Assembly (NCBI GenBank): GCA_018710905.1
Contig: DVIZ01000106.1
Location: 1-63,958, forward strand
DNA length: 63,958 nucleotides
From: Candidatus Scybalomonas excrementigallinarum
Lineage (GTDB): Bacteria; Bacillota; Clostridia; Lachnospirales; Lachnospiraceae
Direction of reading: 5' to 3'
This document shows, piece after piece, positions 53,281 to 61,859 of the stretch; position 1 is the stretch's first letter; each line of letters begins with the position of its first letter. The position numbers and the translations under genes were made by a program. The notes beneath the pieces were generated by a model that was not told the DNA's origin, searched no databases, and worked only from the letters and a program-made list of their open reading frames with translations.

Positions 53281-53871
53281 ATGAAGTATTTTCTAGAGAA
53301 TCAAAGAAGAAAAGAAGGGAGAAGTTCCATTGTAGAAAAAGCTATTCAATTTGCTACAAAGGCACATGAAGGTCAGGTGAGAAAGGGAGTGGCAGTACCC
53401 TATATTTTTCATCCTATGGAAGTAATGGAAATTGTATCTGGCATGACGACAGACGAAGAAGTGATTGCAGCAGCTGTTCTACATGATACATTAGAGGATT
53501 GTAAAACTGTGACAGAAGAAATTCTAGAAGAAGAATTTGGAGCAAGAATCACAAGTTTTATTAAAGCAGAAAGTGAAGATAAAAGTAAAACGTGGTTAGA
53601 GAGAAAATCTTCTACTATTTTACATTTGAAAATTGAACATCGCAGAGAAGTTAAAATGATTGCTCTTGCGGATAAATTATCAAATATTCGCTCTATGGCA
53701 AGGGATTACGAATCATTAGGGGAGCAAATTTTTACTTGTTTTAATCAAAAAGATCCTTCCAAAATTGCATGGTACTATCGAAAATTACAAGAAGCAATGG
53801 TGGAGTTTCAAGGAAGTAAGGAGTATGAAGAGTATTGTTATTTAGTGGAAAAAGTTTTTGAAGGGAAATAG
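53281..53871 (+). CDS. small HD-domain alarmone hydrolase-like protein
   Basis: 196-residue protein matching only the hydrolase half of RelA/SpoT enzymes. FATKAHEGQVRKG, YIFHPMEV, AAVLHDTLEDC and IALADKLSNIRSM supply the HD metal site and guanosine-binding motifs. No synthetase, TGS or ACT domain is present, so it resembles the stand-alone (p)ppGpp hydrolases (SAH, Mesh1-like). It may act on (p)ppGpp, NADPH or a related nucleotide. Start ATG has AAGAGGAAAT upstream. The full-length rel gene is not in the window. Confidence 0.82.
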   Translation: MKYFLENQRRKEGRSSIVEKAIQFATKAHEGQVRKGVAVPYIFHPMEVMEIVSGMTTDEEVIAAAVLHDTLEDCKTVTEEILEEEFGARITSFIKAESEDKSKTWLERKSSTILHLKIEHRREVKMIALADKLSNIRSMARDYESLGEQIFTCFNQKDPSKIAWYYRKLQEAMVEFQGSKEYEEYCYLVEKVFEGK

Positions 53872-53892
53872 AAAGGAGGGAATTGTAAAACC

Positions 53893-53921
53893 TTTACAAA
53901 GTAGGAAATATTGTCTATAAT
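53893..53921 (+). promoter_or_regulatory. promoter of the L,D-transpeptidase gene
   Basis: TTTACA (53893-53898), 17 bases, TATAAT (53916-53921), directly before the AGGAGGT ribosome-binding site, leaving a leader of only about 15 bases. Confidence 0.75.
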
Positions 53922-53942
53922 AAGGTGACAGGAGGTAGAGAT

Positions 53943-55526
53943 ATGGAGAAAATTAGAAAGAGACTATTGAGTCTTATTATGACATGTGTTGTTGTACTTT
54001 CTTTAATAGCACCAGTTACTGGGGGATTACAGGAAGTACAAGCGGGTTCCCCATATTACATACAGGTAAATAAAAATACCAATGTAGTAACTGTTTATAA
54101 GAATAAAGTCAATGGAGTATATCAAAATCCGGTGAAAGCATTTATTTGCTCTGTCGGATATTCAACTCCAGTTGGCACTTTTAAAACCCCTGCTAAATAC
54201 CGTTGGCATACATTACAGGGACCTTCTTATGGACAATATTGTACCAGAATTTATGGAGGATATTTATTCCATTCCGTATGGTATTATGAAAATGGAAAAA
54301 ACGATACGGTATCTGTAGCACAATACAATAAATTGGGACAGACAGCTTCTCATGGATGCGTTCGTTTAACGGTTGCAGATGCGAAATGGATCTACGATAA
54401 TTGTCCTCTTGGAACAGAAGTAAAAATTATTAATGGTACATCAAAAAACGATCCACTTGGAAAACCAGAAGCGTTAAAGCTGAATACAAAAAATAAGATG
54501 GATTGGTGTCCAACGGATCCGGATCCAAGAAATCCATATGCAAAGAAAAGTCCACAAATTACAGGAGCTAAAAATAAAACGGTTCAGTTAGGGGACAAAG
54601 TTGACTTAGAAGAAGGAGTCAATGCTTATGACACCGCAGGCAATAATATTACAAGTAAGCTAAATGTAAGCGGTAAAGTGAATACAAAAAAAATAGGAAC
54701 TTATAAAGTTACCTATTCCGTTGTGGATGCCATTAAGCGCACAGCGAAAAAGACCGTTAATGTAAAGGTTGTAGATAACAGTACAGTCGTTATTTCTGCT
54801 AAGAGCCAGAAGGTTCAGTTAGGAACTAAGTTTGATCCATTAAAAGGAGTAACTGCAAAAACAAAGGCTGGTACAAATCGTACTTCTACATTAAAAGTAA
54901 GTGGTAAAGTAAATACTGATAAAGTGGGAACTTATAAACTTACCTATTCCGCAAAGAAAATGAATGGTAAGACAGTGAAGAAGACAGTTACGATTACCGT
55001 TGGAGATTATAAGAAGCCAGTATTAAGTGGTGTAAAAAATAAGACGATTTATACAACGGATATACCAGAAGGAGAAACTCTAGATTTATTAGAAGGAGTA
55101 ACTGCAAAAGCCACAAATGGTAAAGATTTAACAAGTCGAATTAAAGTAACTGGTACCGTAAATCCACATAAAGCAGGTCAATATAAGGTAACATACTCTG
55201 TAACAAATGATTCAAAACTCACGACAAAGAAAACAATTACAATTACAGTAAAAGAAAGAAAATTTGTAGAGTTAAAAGGAATTCAAAATCTAGAAGTCAC
55301 TTATCAGCCAGAGGCTTCCATAGAGGAAAAAGAAGCCTTAGTAAAAGAGCAAGTATTAGAGCAAGTGACAGGATATATTCTAGGAGAAGAACAATCCGAT
55401 GATGTGTTAGAAGTAGCAATGGAACAAGTAGAAGAAGATTATTACTTAGTAACGATTACATTGGATGATGGACAGGGACATACGTTAGAAGGTCAGCTTT
55501 ATGCTACGTTAATCGTAGAACAATAA
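53943..55526 (+). CDS. secreted L,D-transpeptidase with Ig-like domains
   Basis: 527-residue exported protein. A signal peptide (cleavage near VQA, about residue 34) is followed by a YkuD domain (about 37-155) with the catalytic Cys139 in SHGCVRL. It forms 3-3 peptidoglycan cross-links or attaches wall proteins. Three Ig-like repeats of about 75 residues (DUF5011 type, about 200-440) follow, each ending in GTYKVTYS-like and KKTVxITV strands. The last 90 residues are acidic. ATG 53943 follows AGGAGGT. Own promoter and terminator. Confidence 0.9.
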   Translation: MEKIRKRLLSLIMTCVVVLSLIAPVTGGLQEVQAGSPYYIQVNKNTNVVTVYKNKVNGVYQNPVKAFICSVGYSTPVGTFKTPAKYRWHTLQGPSYGQYCTRIYGGYLFHSVWYYENGKNDTVSVAQYNKLGQTASHGCVRLTVADAKWIYDNCPLGTEVKIINGTSKNDPLGKPEALKLNTKNKMDWCPTDPDPRNPYAKKSPQITGAKNKTVQLGDKVDLEEGVNAYDTAGNNITSKLNVSGKVNTKKIGTYKVTYSVVDAIKRTAKKTVNVKVVDNSTVVISAKSQKVQLGTKFDPLKGVTAKTKAGTNRTSTLKVSGKVNTDKVGTYKLTYSAKKMNGKTVKKTVTITVGDYKKPVLSGVKNKTIYTTDIPEGETLDLLEGVTAKATNGKDLTSRIKVTGTVNPHKAGQYKVTYSVTNDSKLTTKKTITITVKERKFVELKGIQNLEVTYQPEASIEEKEALVKEQVLEQVTGYILGEEQSDDVLEVAMEQVEEDYYLVTITLDDGQGHTLEGQLYATLIVEQ

Positions 55527-55545
55527 AAGAACTTTGCTTTGTTTA

Positions 55546-55579
55546 GAAAAAAGAGGGGAAGAAATTTCCCTCTTTTTTT
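55546..55579 (+). terminator. terminator of the L,D-transpeptidase gene
   Basis: AAAAAAGAGGGGAA pairs with TTCCCTCTTTTTTT. Confidence 0.88.
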
Positions 55580-55658
55580 CTGCAGAAAAATTTGTTTTCT
55601 ACCCTATATGATTAAGATAGGTTCGAGTAGTTTTCTTATCATTCTCAAAGTTAAAATC

Positions 55659-55687
55659 TTGACACCAAGTAATAATTATGTTACAGT
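55659..55687 (+). promoter_or_regulatory. leuS promoter
   Basis: TTGACA (55659-55664), 17 bases, TACAGT (55682-55687). It leaves a leader of nearly 600 bases containing the T-box and repeat copy D. Confidence 0.55.
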
Positions 55688-55754
55688 TACAAAGAATAAT
55701 AAATGAAGAAATAAATAGAAATACGAAGAAGAGGAATAGTAAACTTTTGAAACT

Positions 55755-55982
55755 GAAAAGAGAGCTGTCGGTTGGTGTAAGACAGAGAGGGAAAAAAGTT
55801 GAACTCGCCTTGGAGTAAGGTACTGAAGAAATAAGATTTTGTGTAGGTATTCTCGGAACCCAACCGTTATCGTGGGAGAAATAATAAGTGCATGTTTTTC
55901 ATGAATTAGAGTGGTACCGCGTAAGCGAAATTGAACCTTGCGTCTCTATAAATCGATTTATAGAGGTGGAAGGATTTTTTTA
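55755..55982 (+). promoter_or_regulatory. T-box leader of leuS (leucine, CTC specifier)
   Basis: Stem I region starts near 55755 with a GGTTGGTG motif. The likely specifier codon is CTC (Leu) at 55804-55806 in the context GAACTCGCC. The T-box consensus AGAGTGGTACCGCG is at 55908-55921, its TGGT (55912-55915) pairing with the ACCA end of uncharged tRNA-Leu. The terminator stem CCTT...CTCTATAAAT/ATTTATAGAG...AAGG (55936-55973) ends in seven Ts. Leucine starvation should open leuS. Confidence 0.92.
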
Positions 55983-56252
55983 TTCTATAGGAAATTCCTC
56001 GCAAGCGAGTCATTCTATAGAATAAAAAAGCACTACGTGCGAACCATGCGCAGCGAGCAAAGAAGATAATTTGCGTGAAAGGCATAAGTCAGGCGGAAGT
56101 GCTTGCACTTACATCTGACGTTGCCCACGAACGTGAGAAATTCGCAAAGCGTATTTCTCACTGTATGCTTCGCAAACTGCTCGCGGGTGATAAAGTGTGC
56201 ATTGGATAGAAGTAACTAAAAGTCATTAGGAGTGTGTAATGCACACTTTGCT
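55981..56252 (+). repeat. structured repeat copy D (longest)
   Basis: 5' hairpin TATTCTATAG (55981-55990) / CTATAGAATA (56015-56024) with apex CTCGCAAGCGAG; A-run; GCACTACGTGC (56030-56040); GAACCATGCGCAG; a middle module (56083-56175) with GTCAG/CTGAC, AAGTGC-TT-GCACTT and GTGAGAAAT/ATTTCTCAC stems; and the 3' hairpin AAAGTGTGCATT (56192-56203) / AATGCACACTTT (56238-56249), a perfect 12-base match. It lies wholly in the leuS leader after the T-box terminator. Confidence 0.78.
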
Positions 56253-56279
56253 ATATTAATATTAATGGAGGAAAAGATT

Positions 56280-58688
56280 ATGGCTACACCATACAACCAT
56301 AAGGCCATTGAGAAAAAATGGCGTAAATATTGGGAAGAACACCCTGTAAATGTAGATGATGGAACAAAACCAAAATACTATTGTCTTGATATGTTTCCTT
56401 ATCCATCTGGAAGCGGACTTCATGTCGGTCACTGGAGAGGATATGTAATTAGTGATGTTTGGAGCCGTTATAAAATGCTCCAAGGATATTATTTAATTCA
56501 TCCAATGGGATGGGATGCGTTTGGACTTCCAGCAGAAAACTATGCGATTAAAATGGGCGTTCATCCTGCAGTATCAACAGCGGAAAACATTAAAAATATT
56601 AAACGTCAGATCAATGAAATTGAAGCAATTTATGATTGGGATCGTGAAGTGAATACAACGGATCCAGAATTTTACAAATGGACACAGTGGATTTTTGTAA
56701 AAATGTTTAAAGCAGGACTTGCTTATGAAAAAGAATTCCCAATTAACTGGTGTCCATCTTGTAAAACAGGTCTTGCAAACGAAGAAGTTGTCAATGGTTG
56801 TTGTGAACGCTGTGGAACAACCGTTACAAAGAAAAATTTAAGACAATGGATGTTAAGAATTACAAAATATGCTGATCGTTTATTAGATGATTTAGATAAG
56901 CTCGATTGGCCAGCAAAAGTTAAGAAAATGCAGGCAGATTGGATTGGAAAGAGCCATGGTGCAGAAATTGATTTTAAAGTAGAGGGAAAAGAAGAAACTG
57001 TAAAAGTTTACACAACAAGACCAGATACTTTATATGGTGCAACTTTCATGGTATTAGCACCAGAACATGAATTAGCATTAAAACTTGCGACTCCAGAACA
57101 AAAAGAAGCAGTAGAAGAATATATCGAACGTTCTTCTATGATCTCAAATGTGGATCGTATGCAGAGCAAAGAAAAAACTGGTGTGTTTACTGGAAGTTAT
57201 GCGATTAATCCATTAAACAATGCACTTGTTCCAATTTGGTTATCCGATTATGTACTTGCCGATTATGGTACAGGAGCGATTATGTGTGTACCAGCTCATG
57301 ATGATCGTGACTTTGAATTTGCGAAGAAATTTGATCTTCCAATTATTCAAGTTATCGCAAAAGATGGCGTGGAAATTGAAAATATGACAGAAGCTTATAC
57401 AGAACCAGGCGTTATGATCAATTCAGGGGAATTTAATGGAATGAAATCAGAAGACGCAAAACGTGATGTTCCACAGATGTTAGAATCTCGTGGTATCGGT
57501 AAAGTGACAACAAACTATAAGCTTCGTGACTGGGTATTCTCAAGACAACGTTATTGGGGAGAACCAATTCCAATTGTTCACTGTCCACATTGTGGAGCGG
57601 TTCCAGTTCCAGAAGATCAACTTCCATTAACACTTCCAGAAGTGGATAAATATGAACCAACTGGTACAGGGGAATCTCCACTTGCGGGAATTGAAGAATG
57701 GGTGAATACAACTTGTCCACATTGTGGAGCTCCTGCAAAGAGAGAAACAAATACAATGCCTCAATGGGCAGGTTCTTCTTGGTATTTCTTACGTTATGTG
57801 GATAATAAAAATAAAGAAGAATTAGTATCAAGAGAAAAAGCGGATAAATATCTTCCTGTAGATATGTATATTGGAGGAGTTGAACATGCCGTTCTCCATT
57901 TATTATATTCTAGATTTTATACAAAATTCTTAAATGATATCGGCGTTATCGACTTTGATGAGCCATTCCATAAATTATTTAACCAAGGTATGATTACTGG
58001 TAAAAATGGAATTAAGATGAGTAAATCAAAAGGAAATGTTGTATCTCCAGATGATTTAGTAAGAGATTATGGTTGTGATTCTTTAAGAATGTATGAATTG
58101 TTTGTTGGACCACCAGAACTTGATGCAGAATGGGATGATAGAGGAATCGATGGAGTTTATCGTTTCTTAAATCGTTTCTATGCTATGGTGCAAGACAATA
58201 AAGATAAAAATGTACAAGCAAGTAAAGAGTTAGTAAAAGAAAGACATAAAATGGTCTATGACATCACAACACGTCTTGAAAGCTTTAGCTTAAATACGGT
58301 TGTATCTGGTTTTATGGAACACAATAATAAGTTAATTGAGCTTACAAAAAATGGTGGAGTGGATAAAGAAACTCTAAATACAGCTGTTATTTTATTAGCA
58401 CCATTTGCACCACATATGGCAGCAGAACTTTGGGAAGAATTAGGAAATAGTGATGGCGTATTTGAACAAAAATGGCCAACTTATGATGAAGAAGCGATGA
58501 AAGATGATGAAGTGGAAATCGCAGTTCAGATCAAAGGAAAAACAAAATGCACAGTAACAATTCCAGCAGATGCGGATAAAGATAGTGCAATTCAAGCGGC
58601 AAAAGAAGCGCTTGGAGATAAATTAGTCGGCGATATTGTGAAGGAAATTTATGTTCCTGGAAGAATCGTAAATATCGTTGTAAAGTAA
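56280..58688 (+). CDS. leuS: leucyl-tRNA synthetase
   Basis: Charges tRNA-Leu. 802 residues, class I synthetase. The HIGH-type motif is HVGH in SGLHVGHWRGYVISDV, the editing (CP1) domain spans about 225-415 (TTRPDTLYGATF), zinc-like CPSC and CPHCGA motifs are present, and IKMSKSKGN is the KMSKS loop. ATG 56280 lies seven bases after GGAGGA (56267-56272); the longer frame from 56232 starts in the repeat tail and is rejected. Controlled by the T-box. The terminator 30 bases after the stop shows it is monocistronic. Confidence 0.97.
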   Translation: MATPYNHKAIEKKWRKYWEEHPVNVDDGTKPKYYCLDMFPYPSGSGLHVGHWRGYVISDVWSRYKMLQGYYLIHPMGWDAFGLPAENYAIKMGVHPAVSTAENIKNIKRQINEIEAIYDWDREVNTTDPEFYKWTQWIFVKMFKAGLAYEKEFPINWCPSCKTGLANEEVVNGCCERCGTTVTKKNLRQWMLRITKYADRLLDDLDKLDWPAKVKKMQADWIGKSHGAEIDFKVEGKEETVKVYTTRPDTLYGATFMVLAPEHELALKLATPEQKEAVEEYIERSSMISNVDRMQSKEKTGVFTGSYAINPLNNALVPIWLSDYVLADYGTGAIMCVPAHDDRDFEFAKKFDLPIIQVIAKDGVEIENMTEAYTEPGVMINSGEFNGMKSEDAKRDVPQMLESRGIGKVTTNYKLRDWVFSRQRYWGEPIPIVHCPHCGAVPVPEDQLPLTLPEVDKYEPTGTGESPLAGIEEWVNTTCPHCGAPAKRETNTMPQWAGSSWYFLRYVDNKNKEELVSREKADKYLPVDMYIGGVEHAVLHLLYSRFYTKFLNDIGVIDFDEPFHKLFNQGMITGKNGIKMSKSKGNVVSPDDLVRDYGCDSLRMYELFVGPPELDAEWDDRGIDGVYRFLNRFYAMVQDNKDKNVQASKELVKERHKMVYDITTRLESFSLNTVVSGFMEHNNKLIELTKNGGVDKETLNTAVILLAPFAPHMAAELWEELGNSDGVFEQKWPTYDEEAMKDDEVEIAVQIKGKTKCTVTIPADADKDSAIQAAKEALGDKLVGDIVKEIYVPGRIVNIVVK

Positions 58689-58715
58689 AACAAAGAATGA
58701 AATAAATAGAGATAA

Positions 58716-58757
58716 GACTGCATCTTTTTGAAAAGATAACGAAAAGGTGCAGTTTTT
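58716..58757 (+). terminator. terminator of leuS
   Basis: ACTGCATCTTTT pairs with AAAAGGTGCAGT, followed by TTTT. Confidence 0.82.
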
Positions 58758-58808
58758 CTGCGAAAAGGTTTCATGGTTGAAATAAATTTAGAGATGAGGA
58801 AATAACAA

Positions 58809-59528
58809 ATGAAGACATATCAACTAAAGATTATGATTAAAAATTCAAAGCCACCTGTTTGGAGAAGATGTGTAGTTCCTTCTGGAATCACTTTTGAAAC
58901 ACTGGCAAATATTTTAAATATCGTTATGGGATGGTCTGGAAAATCAGAATCCGAATTTGAATTTTTCCATCGTAAACTATACCTTGCTAGTCAGGAACAG
59001 GAAGGAAGAAAAGGTGAATTTTTAAATAAAAAAGAAACAATCATTGATTCTTTTTTAGAAGAAGAAGAGTGGTTTACTTTTACCTATTGTATGGAAGAAG
59101 CTTGTCAACACCGTGTTACAATTGAAGAAGTAACAGAAGGAGAAGAAAAAGCAACAGTATTAAAATTTAAAGGAAACTGCTTTGACGAAAATGGTGAAGC
59201 AGCAAAAGAATATGATATCGATGCTGTAAATCAACAGTTAAGCCAGATTTCTTTCGTAGAGGAAAACAAAGAAGAAAAAGCAGCGGAAGAAGGAAAGGAA
59301 ACATCAGAAAAAGAAGCTGGATTAGAAGGACAATTCCATTTAGTGATGGAACAGCTTTTTACTCAGATGGCAAAAGCGGAAAATGGAGAGATTAATCAAC
59401 AATTTTTAAGAAGAAATGCTAGCACAGCTGCTGCGATGACAAGAAGAAATGTGAAAAAAATCTATCCAAACGATCCTTGTATTTGTGGTAGCGGTAAAAA
59501 ATATAAACATTGCTGTAAAGGAAAATAA
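58809..59528 (+). CDS. pRiA4b ORF-3-like protein with SEC-C motif
   Basis: 239-residue cytoplasmic protein. The N-terminal 150 residues match the plasmid pRiA4b ORF-3-like family (QLKIMIKNSKPPVWRRCVVP, LANILNIVMGW). A Glu/Lys-rich linker (about 155-175) follows. The C-terminus is a SEC-C zinc motif, NDPCICGSGKKYKHCC, as in SecA. Function unknown; SEC-C can bind proteins or nucleic acids. AGATGAGGAAA precedes ATG. Only 12 bases separate it from the Nudix gene, so they form an operon. Confidence 0.85.
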   Translation: MKTYQLKIMIKNSKPPVWRRCVVPSGITFETLANILNIVMGWSGKSESEFEFFHRKLYLASQEQEGRKGEFLNKKETIIDSFLEEEEWFTFTYCMEEACQHRVTIEEVTEGEEKATVLKFKGNCFDENGEAAKEYDIDAVNQQLSQISFVEENKEEKAAEEGKETSEKEAGLEGQFHLVMEQLFTQMAKAENGEINQQFLRRNASTAAAMTRRNVKKIYPNDPCICGSGKKYKHCCKGK

Positions 59529-59539
59529 AGGAGGAACTT

Positions 59540-60007
59540 ATGCGTCAGACAACGCTTTGTTATTTAGAAAAAGATGATTGTTATTTAATGCTTCATCGAA
59601 TTTATAAAAAACAAGATATTAATAAGGATAAATGGATTGGTGTTGGTGGGAAATTTGAATACGGAGAAGCGCCAGAAGAATGTCTTCTTCGAGAGGTAAA
59701 AGAAGAGACAGGACTCACCTTGTTACAATACCAATTGCGTGGAATTTTAACCTTTGTGTCTGATATGCAAGAGCCAGAATATATTTTTCTTTATACATCC
59801 AATCAATTTGAAGGAACATTAAAAGAATGTGAAGAAGGGGCTCTTACATGGGTTCCAAAAGAGAAGATAGAGGAACTGAATTTGTGGGAAGGGGATAAAG
59901 AAATGTTTCGTCTATTAGAGGAAAGAGAGCAACTTTTCTCTTTGAAATTAGAATATAAAGGGGATAGTTTAATAAAAGTAACAGAATTGTCGCCTTATAA
60001 AAAATAG
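59540..60007 (+). CDS. Nudix hydrolase (MutT-like)
   Basis: 155-residue Nudix enzyme. The Nudix box GX5EX7REUXEEXGU is complete: GGKFEYGEAPEECL then LREVKEETGL. Context WIGVGGKFE and the early LEKDDCYLMLHR start resemble 8-oxo-dGTP diphosphatases (MutT/YtkD group), which clean oxidised nucleotides, but substrate cannot be fixed from sequence. AAGGAGGAA precedes ATG. Co-transcribed with the SEC-C gene; a terminator follows. Confidence 0.88.
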   Translation: MRQTTLCYLEKDDCYLMLHRIYKKQDINKDKWIGVGGKFEYGEAPEECLLREVKEETGLTLLQYQLRGILTFVSDMQEPEYIFLYTSNQFEGTLKECEEGALTWVPKEKIEELNLWEGDKEMFRLLEEREQLFSLKLEYKGDSLIKVTELSPYKK

Positions 60008-60028
60008 AGATAAAAAAGACCATTATCG

Positions 60029-60098
60029 AGTTGTTGTAAAGCAAAATAGAATGAAGTATAATGATTTCTAGAAAGTTTTGCTTTGCAGCAACTTTTTT
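60029..60098 (+). terminator. terminator of the Nudix operon with an internal promoter
   Basis: AGTTGTTGTAAAGCAAAA (60029-60046) pairs with TTTTGCTTTGCAGCAACT (60076-60092, one bulge) and Ts follow. Inside the 5' arm and loop are TTGTAA (60034-60039), 17 bases, TATAAT (60057-60062), a probable promoter for the phospholipase-D-like gene. Confidence 0.7.
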
Positions 60099-60182
60099 AT
60101 ATGATTTATATACTTCGTTTTTTACGAAAGGTGAAAGAGTTTTTTATGTTTTTTATAAAAATCAAGAAAGAAGTGAATTTCT

Positions 60183-61634
60183 GTGAAAAAGATCCTATGT
60201 AGAAAAAATATTATAATTTTTATCCTTTTTGTCGTGCTGTACTATATAATAGGTGCTCTCGTACCATTTATGTTTCATCCGAAGGCAACGATCAGTGATG
60301 CGGGTAAAAAAGCGGTGGAACTTGTAAAAACAGCAAAAGAAAATCCTGATAGCGGACAAAAGGCAACCATATTAGAAACAAGTAATGATGCATTAGACGC
60401 TCGATTGCAGATTTTGGAACAAGCAAAGGAGAAAATTATATTATCCACTTTTGATATTCGTTCAGGAAAGAGCACAGATGATGTTTTTGCAGTTTTAAAT
60501 GCCGCTGCAAATCGAGGGGTGAAAATAGAAATTCTCGTAGATGGAATGTCTGTCTTTACCCATATGAAGTCAGATCCGATGTTTTATGCACTTGGAGAAA
60601 ATGAAAATATTAGATTTTTAACCTATAATAAACCAAATATTTTGAAACCGTGGACGTTTAATGGAAGACTTCATGATAAGTATATTGTTGTGGATGATCA
60701 GATCTTATTAGCGGGAGGAAGAAATACTTTTGATTATTTTCTTGGAGAATATAATTTAAAAAATTTAAGCTATGATAGAGAATTTTTATTATACGATACA
60801 AATGAAGTGAAAAAACAAGAAGGAAGCGCAATTGCACAAGTAGAAGACTATTATGAAACGGTAAAACAGTTAGATACGGTTACAACTGTTTATGAAGAAA
60901 GACCTTTTTATGTAAAAAAAGAAGAGGTAGTAAAGGCAAGACAAAAGTTAGAATCTCATTATCAAGAGATAAAAGAGGAAAAGAAAGATTTATTTTTGAA
61001 AGAAAATAGTTATGAGAAAAAAACAGTGCCAGTAGGGCGCGTCATTCTTTTAACAAATCCAACTGGAATTTTAGCAAAGAGGCCTGTTCTTTATTATGAT
61101 TTAATTGCTATGATGGAAGAGGCAAAAAAAGAAGCCTATATTCACACGCCATATGTTGTATTGAGTAAAGATATGAAAGAGAAGATGACAAACCTTTGTG
61201 AAAATGGTGTTCCAATAAAAATGCAAGTAAATTCCATTGCGGTTGGTGATAATGTAATGGCATCGTCTGACTATCTCCTTCGTAGAAAAGATGTTTTAGA
61301 AACGGGAGTTTCTTTATATGAATTTCAGGGAGAGCGTTCTTCTCATGGAAAATCTCTTTATATTGATGATGCTGTTAGTGTCATTGGTTCTTTTAATTTT
61401 GATATGAGAAGTGCCTATTTGGATACGGAAACTATGTTTGTACTAGAGGGAAAAGAGTTCACAAATTTATTAAAAGATAACATTCATAGGATGGAAGAAC
61501 AATCAATTAGAGTGACAAAAGAGAATCAATATGAACAGCAAAATGATGTAAAAGAGGCAGAAATTTCAAAAGAAAAATATGCATTATATAGGATAACTTC
61601 CATTGTATTCCAGTTAATTCGTTATTTAATTTGA
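60183..61634 (+). CDS. phospholipase D / cardiolipin synthase-like protein
   Basis: 483-residue protein with an N-terminal transmembrane anchor (about 9-30, IIIFILFVVLYYIIGALVPF). Two HKD motifs are present: HDKYIVVDD with His164 and HGKSLYIDD with His388, each followed by GG/GS-N-F-D as in the family. Likely a phosphatidyltransferase or phospholipase acting at the membrane face. A charged, Lys/Glu-rich insert lies between the halves (about 235-275). GTG 60183 is the start, with AAGAAAG as a weak ribosome-binding site. Cardiolipin synthases usually have two N-terminal helices, so this is a divergent type. Confidence 0.85.
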   Translation: MKKILCRKNIIIFILFVVLYYIIGALVPFMFHPKATISDAGKKAVELVKTAKENPDSGQKATILETSNDALDARLQILEQAKEKIILSTFDIRSGKSTDDVFAVLNAAANRGVKIEILVDGMSVFTHMKSDPMFYALGENENIRFLTYNKPNILKPWTFNGRLHDKYIVVDDQILLAGGRNTFDYFLGEYNLKNLSYDREFLLYDTNEVKKQEGSAIAQVEDYYETVKQLDTVTTVYEERPFYVKKEEVVKARQKLESHYQEIKEEKKDLFLKENSYEKKTVPVGRVILLTNPTGILAKRPVLYYDLIAMMEEAKKEAYIHTPYVVLSKDMKEKMTNLCENGVPIKMQVNSIAVGDNVMASSDYLLRRKDVLETGVSLYEFQGERSSHGKSLYIDDAVSVIGSFNFDMRSAYLDTETMFVLEGKEFTNLLKDNIHRMEEQSIRVTKENQYEQQNDVKEAEISKEKYALYRITSIVFQLIRYLI

Positions 61635-61689
61635 CAAAAAAAGTGAAAAAGATACTAGAAAAAATTGTCATTAATTTATCAAAGTTTTC

Positions 61690-61718
61690 TTGCGCATACT
61701 AAGAGAATCAAGTATAAT
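61690..61718 (+). promoter_or_regulatory. promoter of the nitrite/sulfite reductase gene
   Basis: TTGCGC (61690-61695), 17 bases, TATAAT (61713-61718), about 140 bases before the gene. No operator is recognised in the leader. Confidence 0.65.
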
Positions 61719-61859
61719 ACAATTGCAAGTAATAAGAAAGCTTTTTTGAAAAGCAAAGTTTCTATAAAAGTTTTTAAATGGGGAAATGGTGTAATAAAAG
61801 AAGGTAATGTTTGAACGAGGGAAAAAATATAAAAGGAACCAACATTTAGGAGGTAGAAT

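Noticed and set aside
22027-56252. CRISPR array from the repeated intergenic sequence
   Set aside because: Copies are kilobases apart, vary in length and are hairpin-rich; there are no regular spacers and no cas genes.
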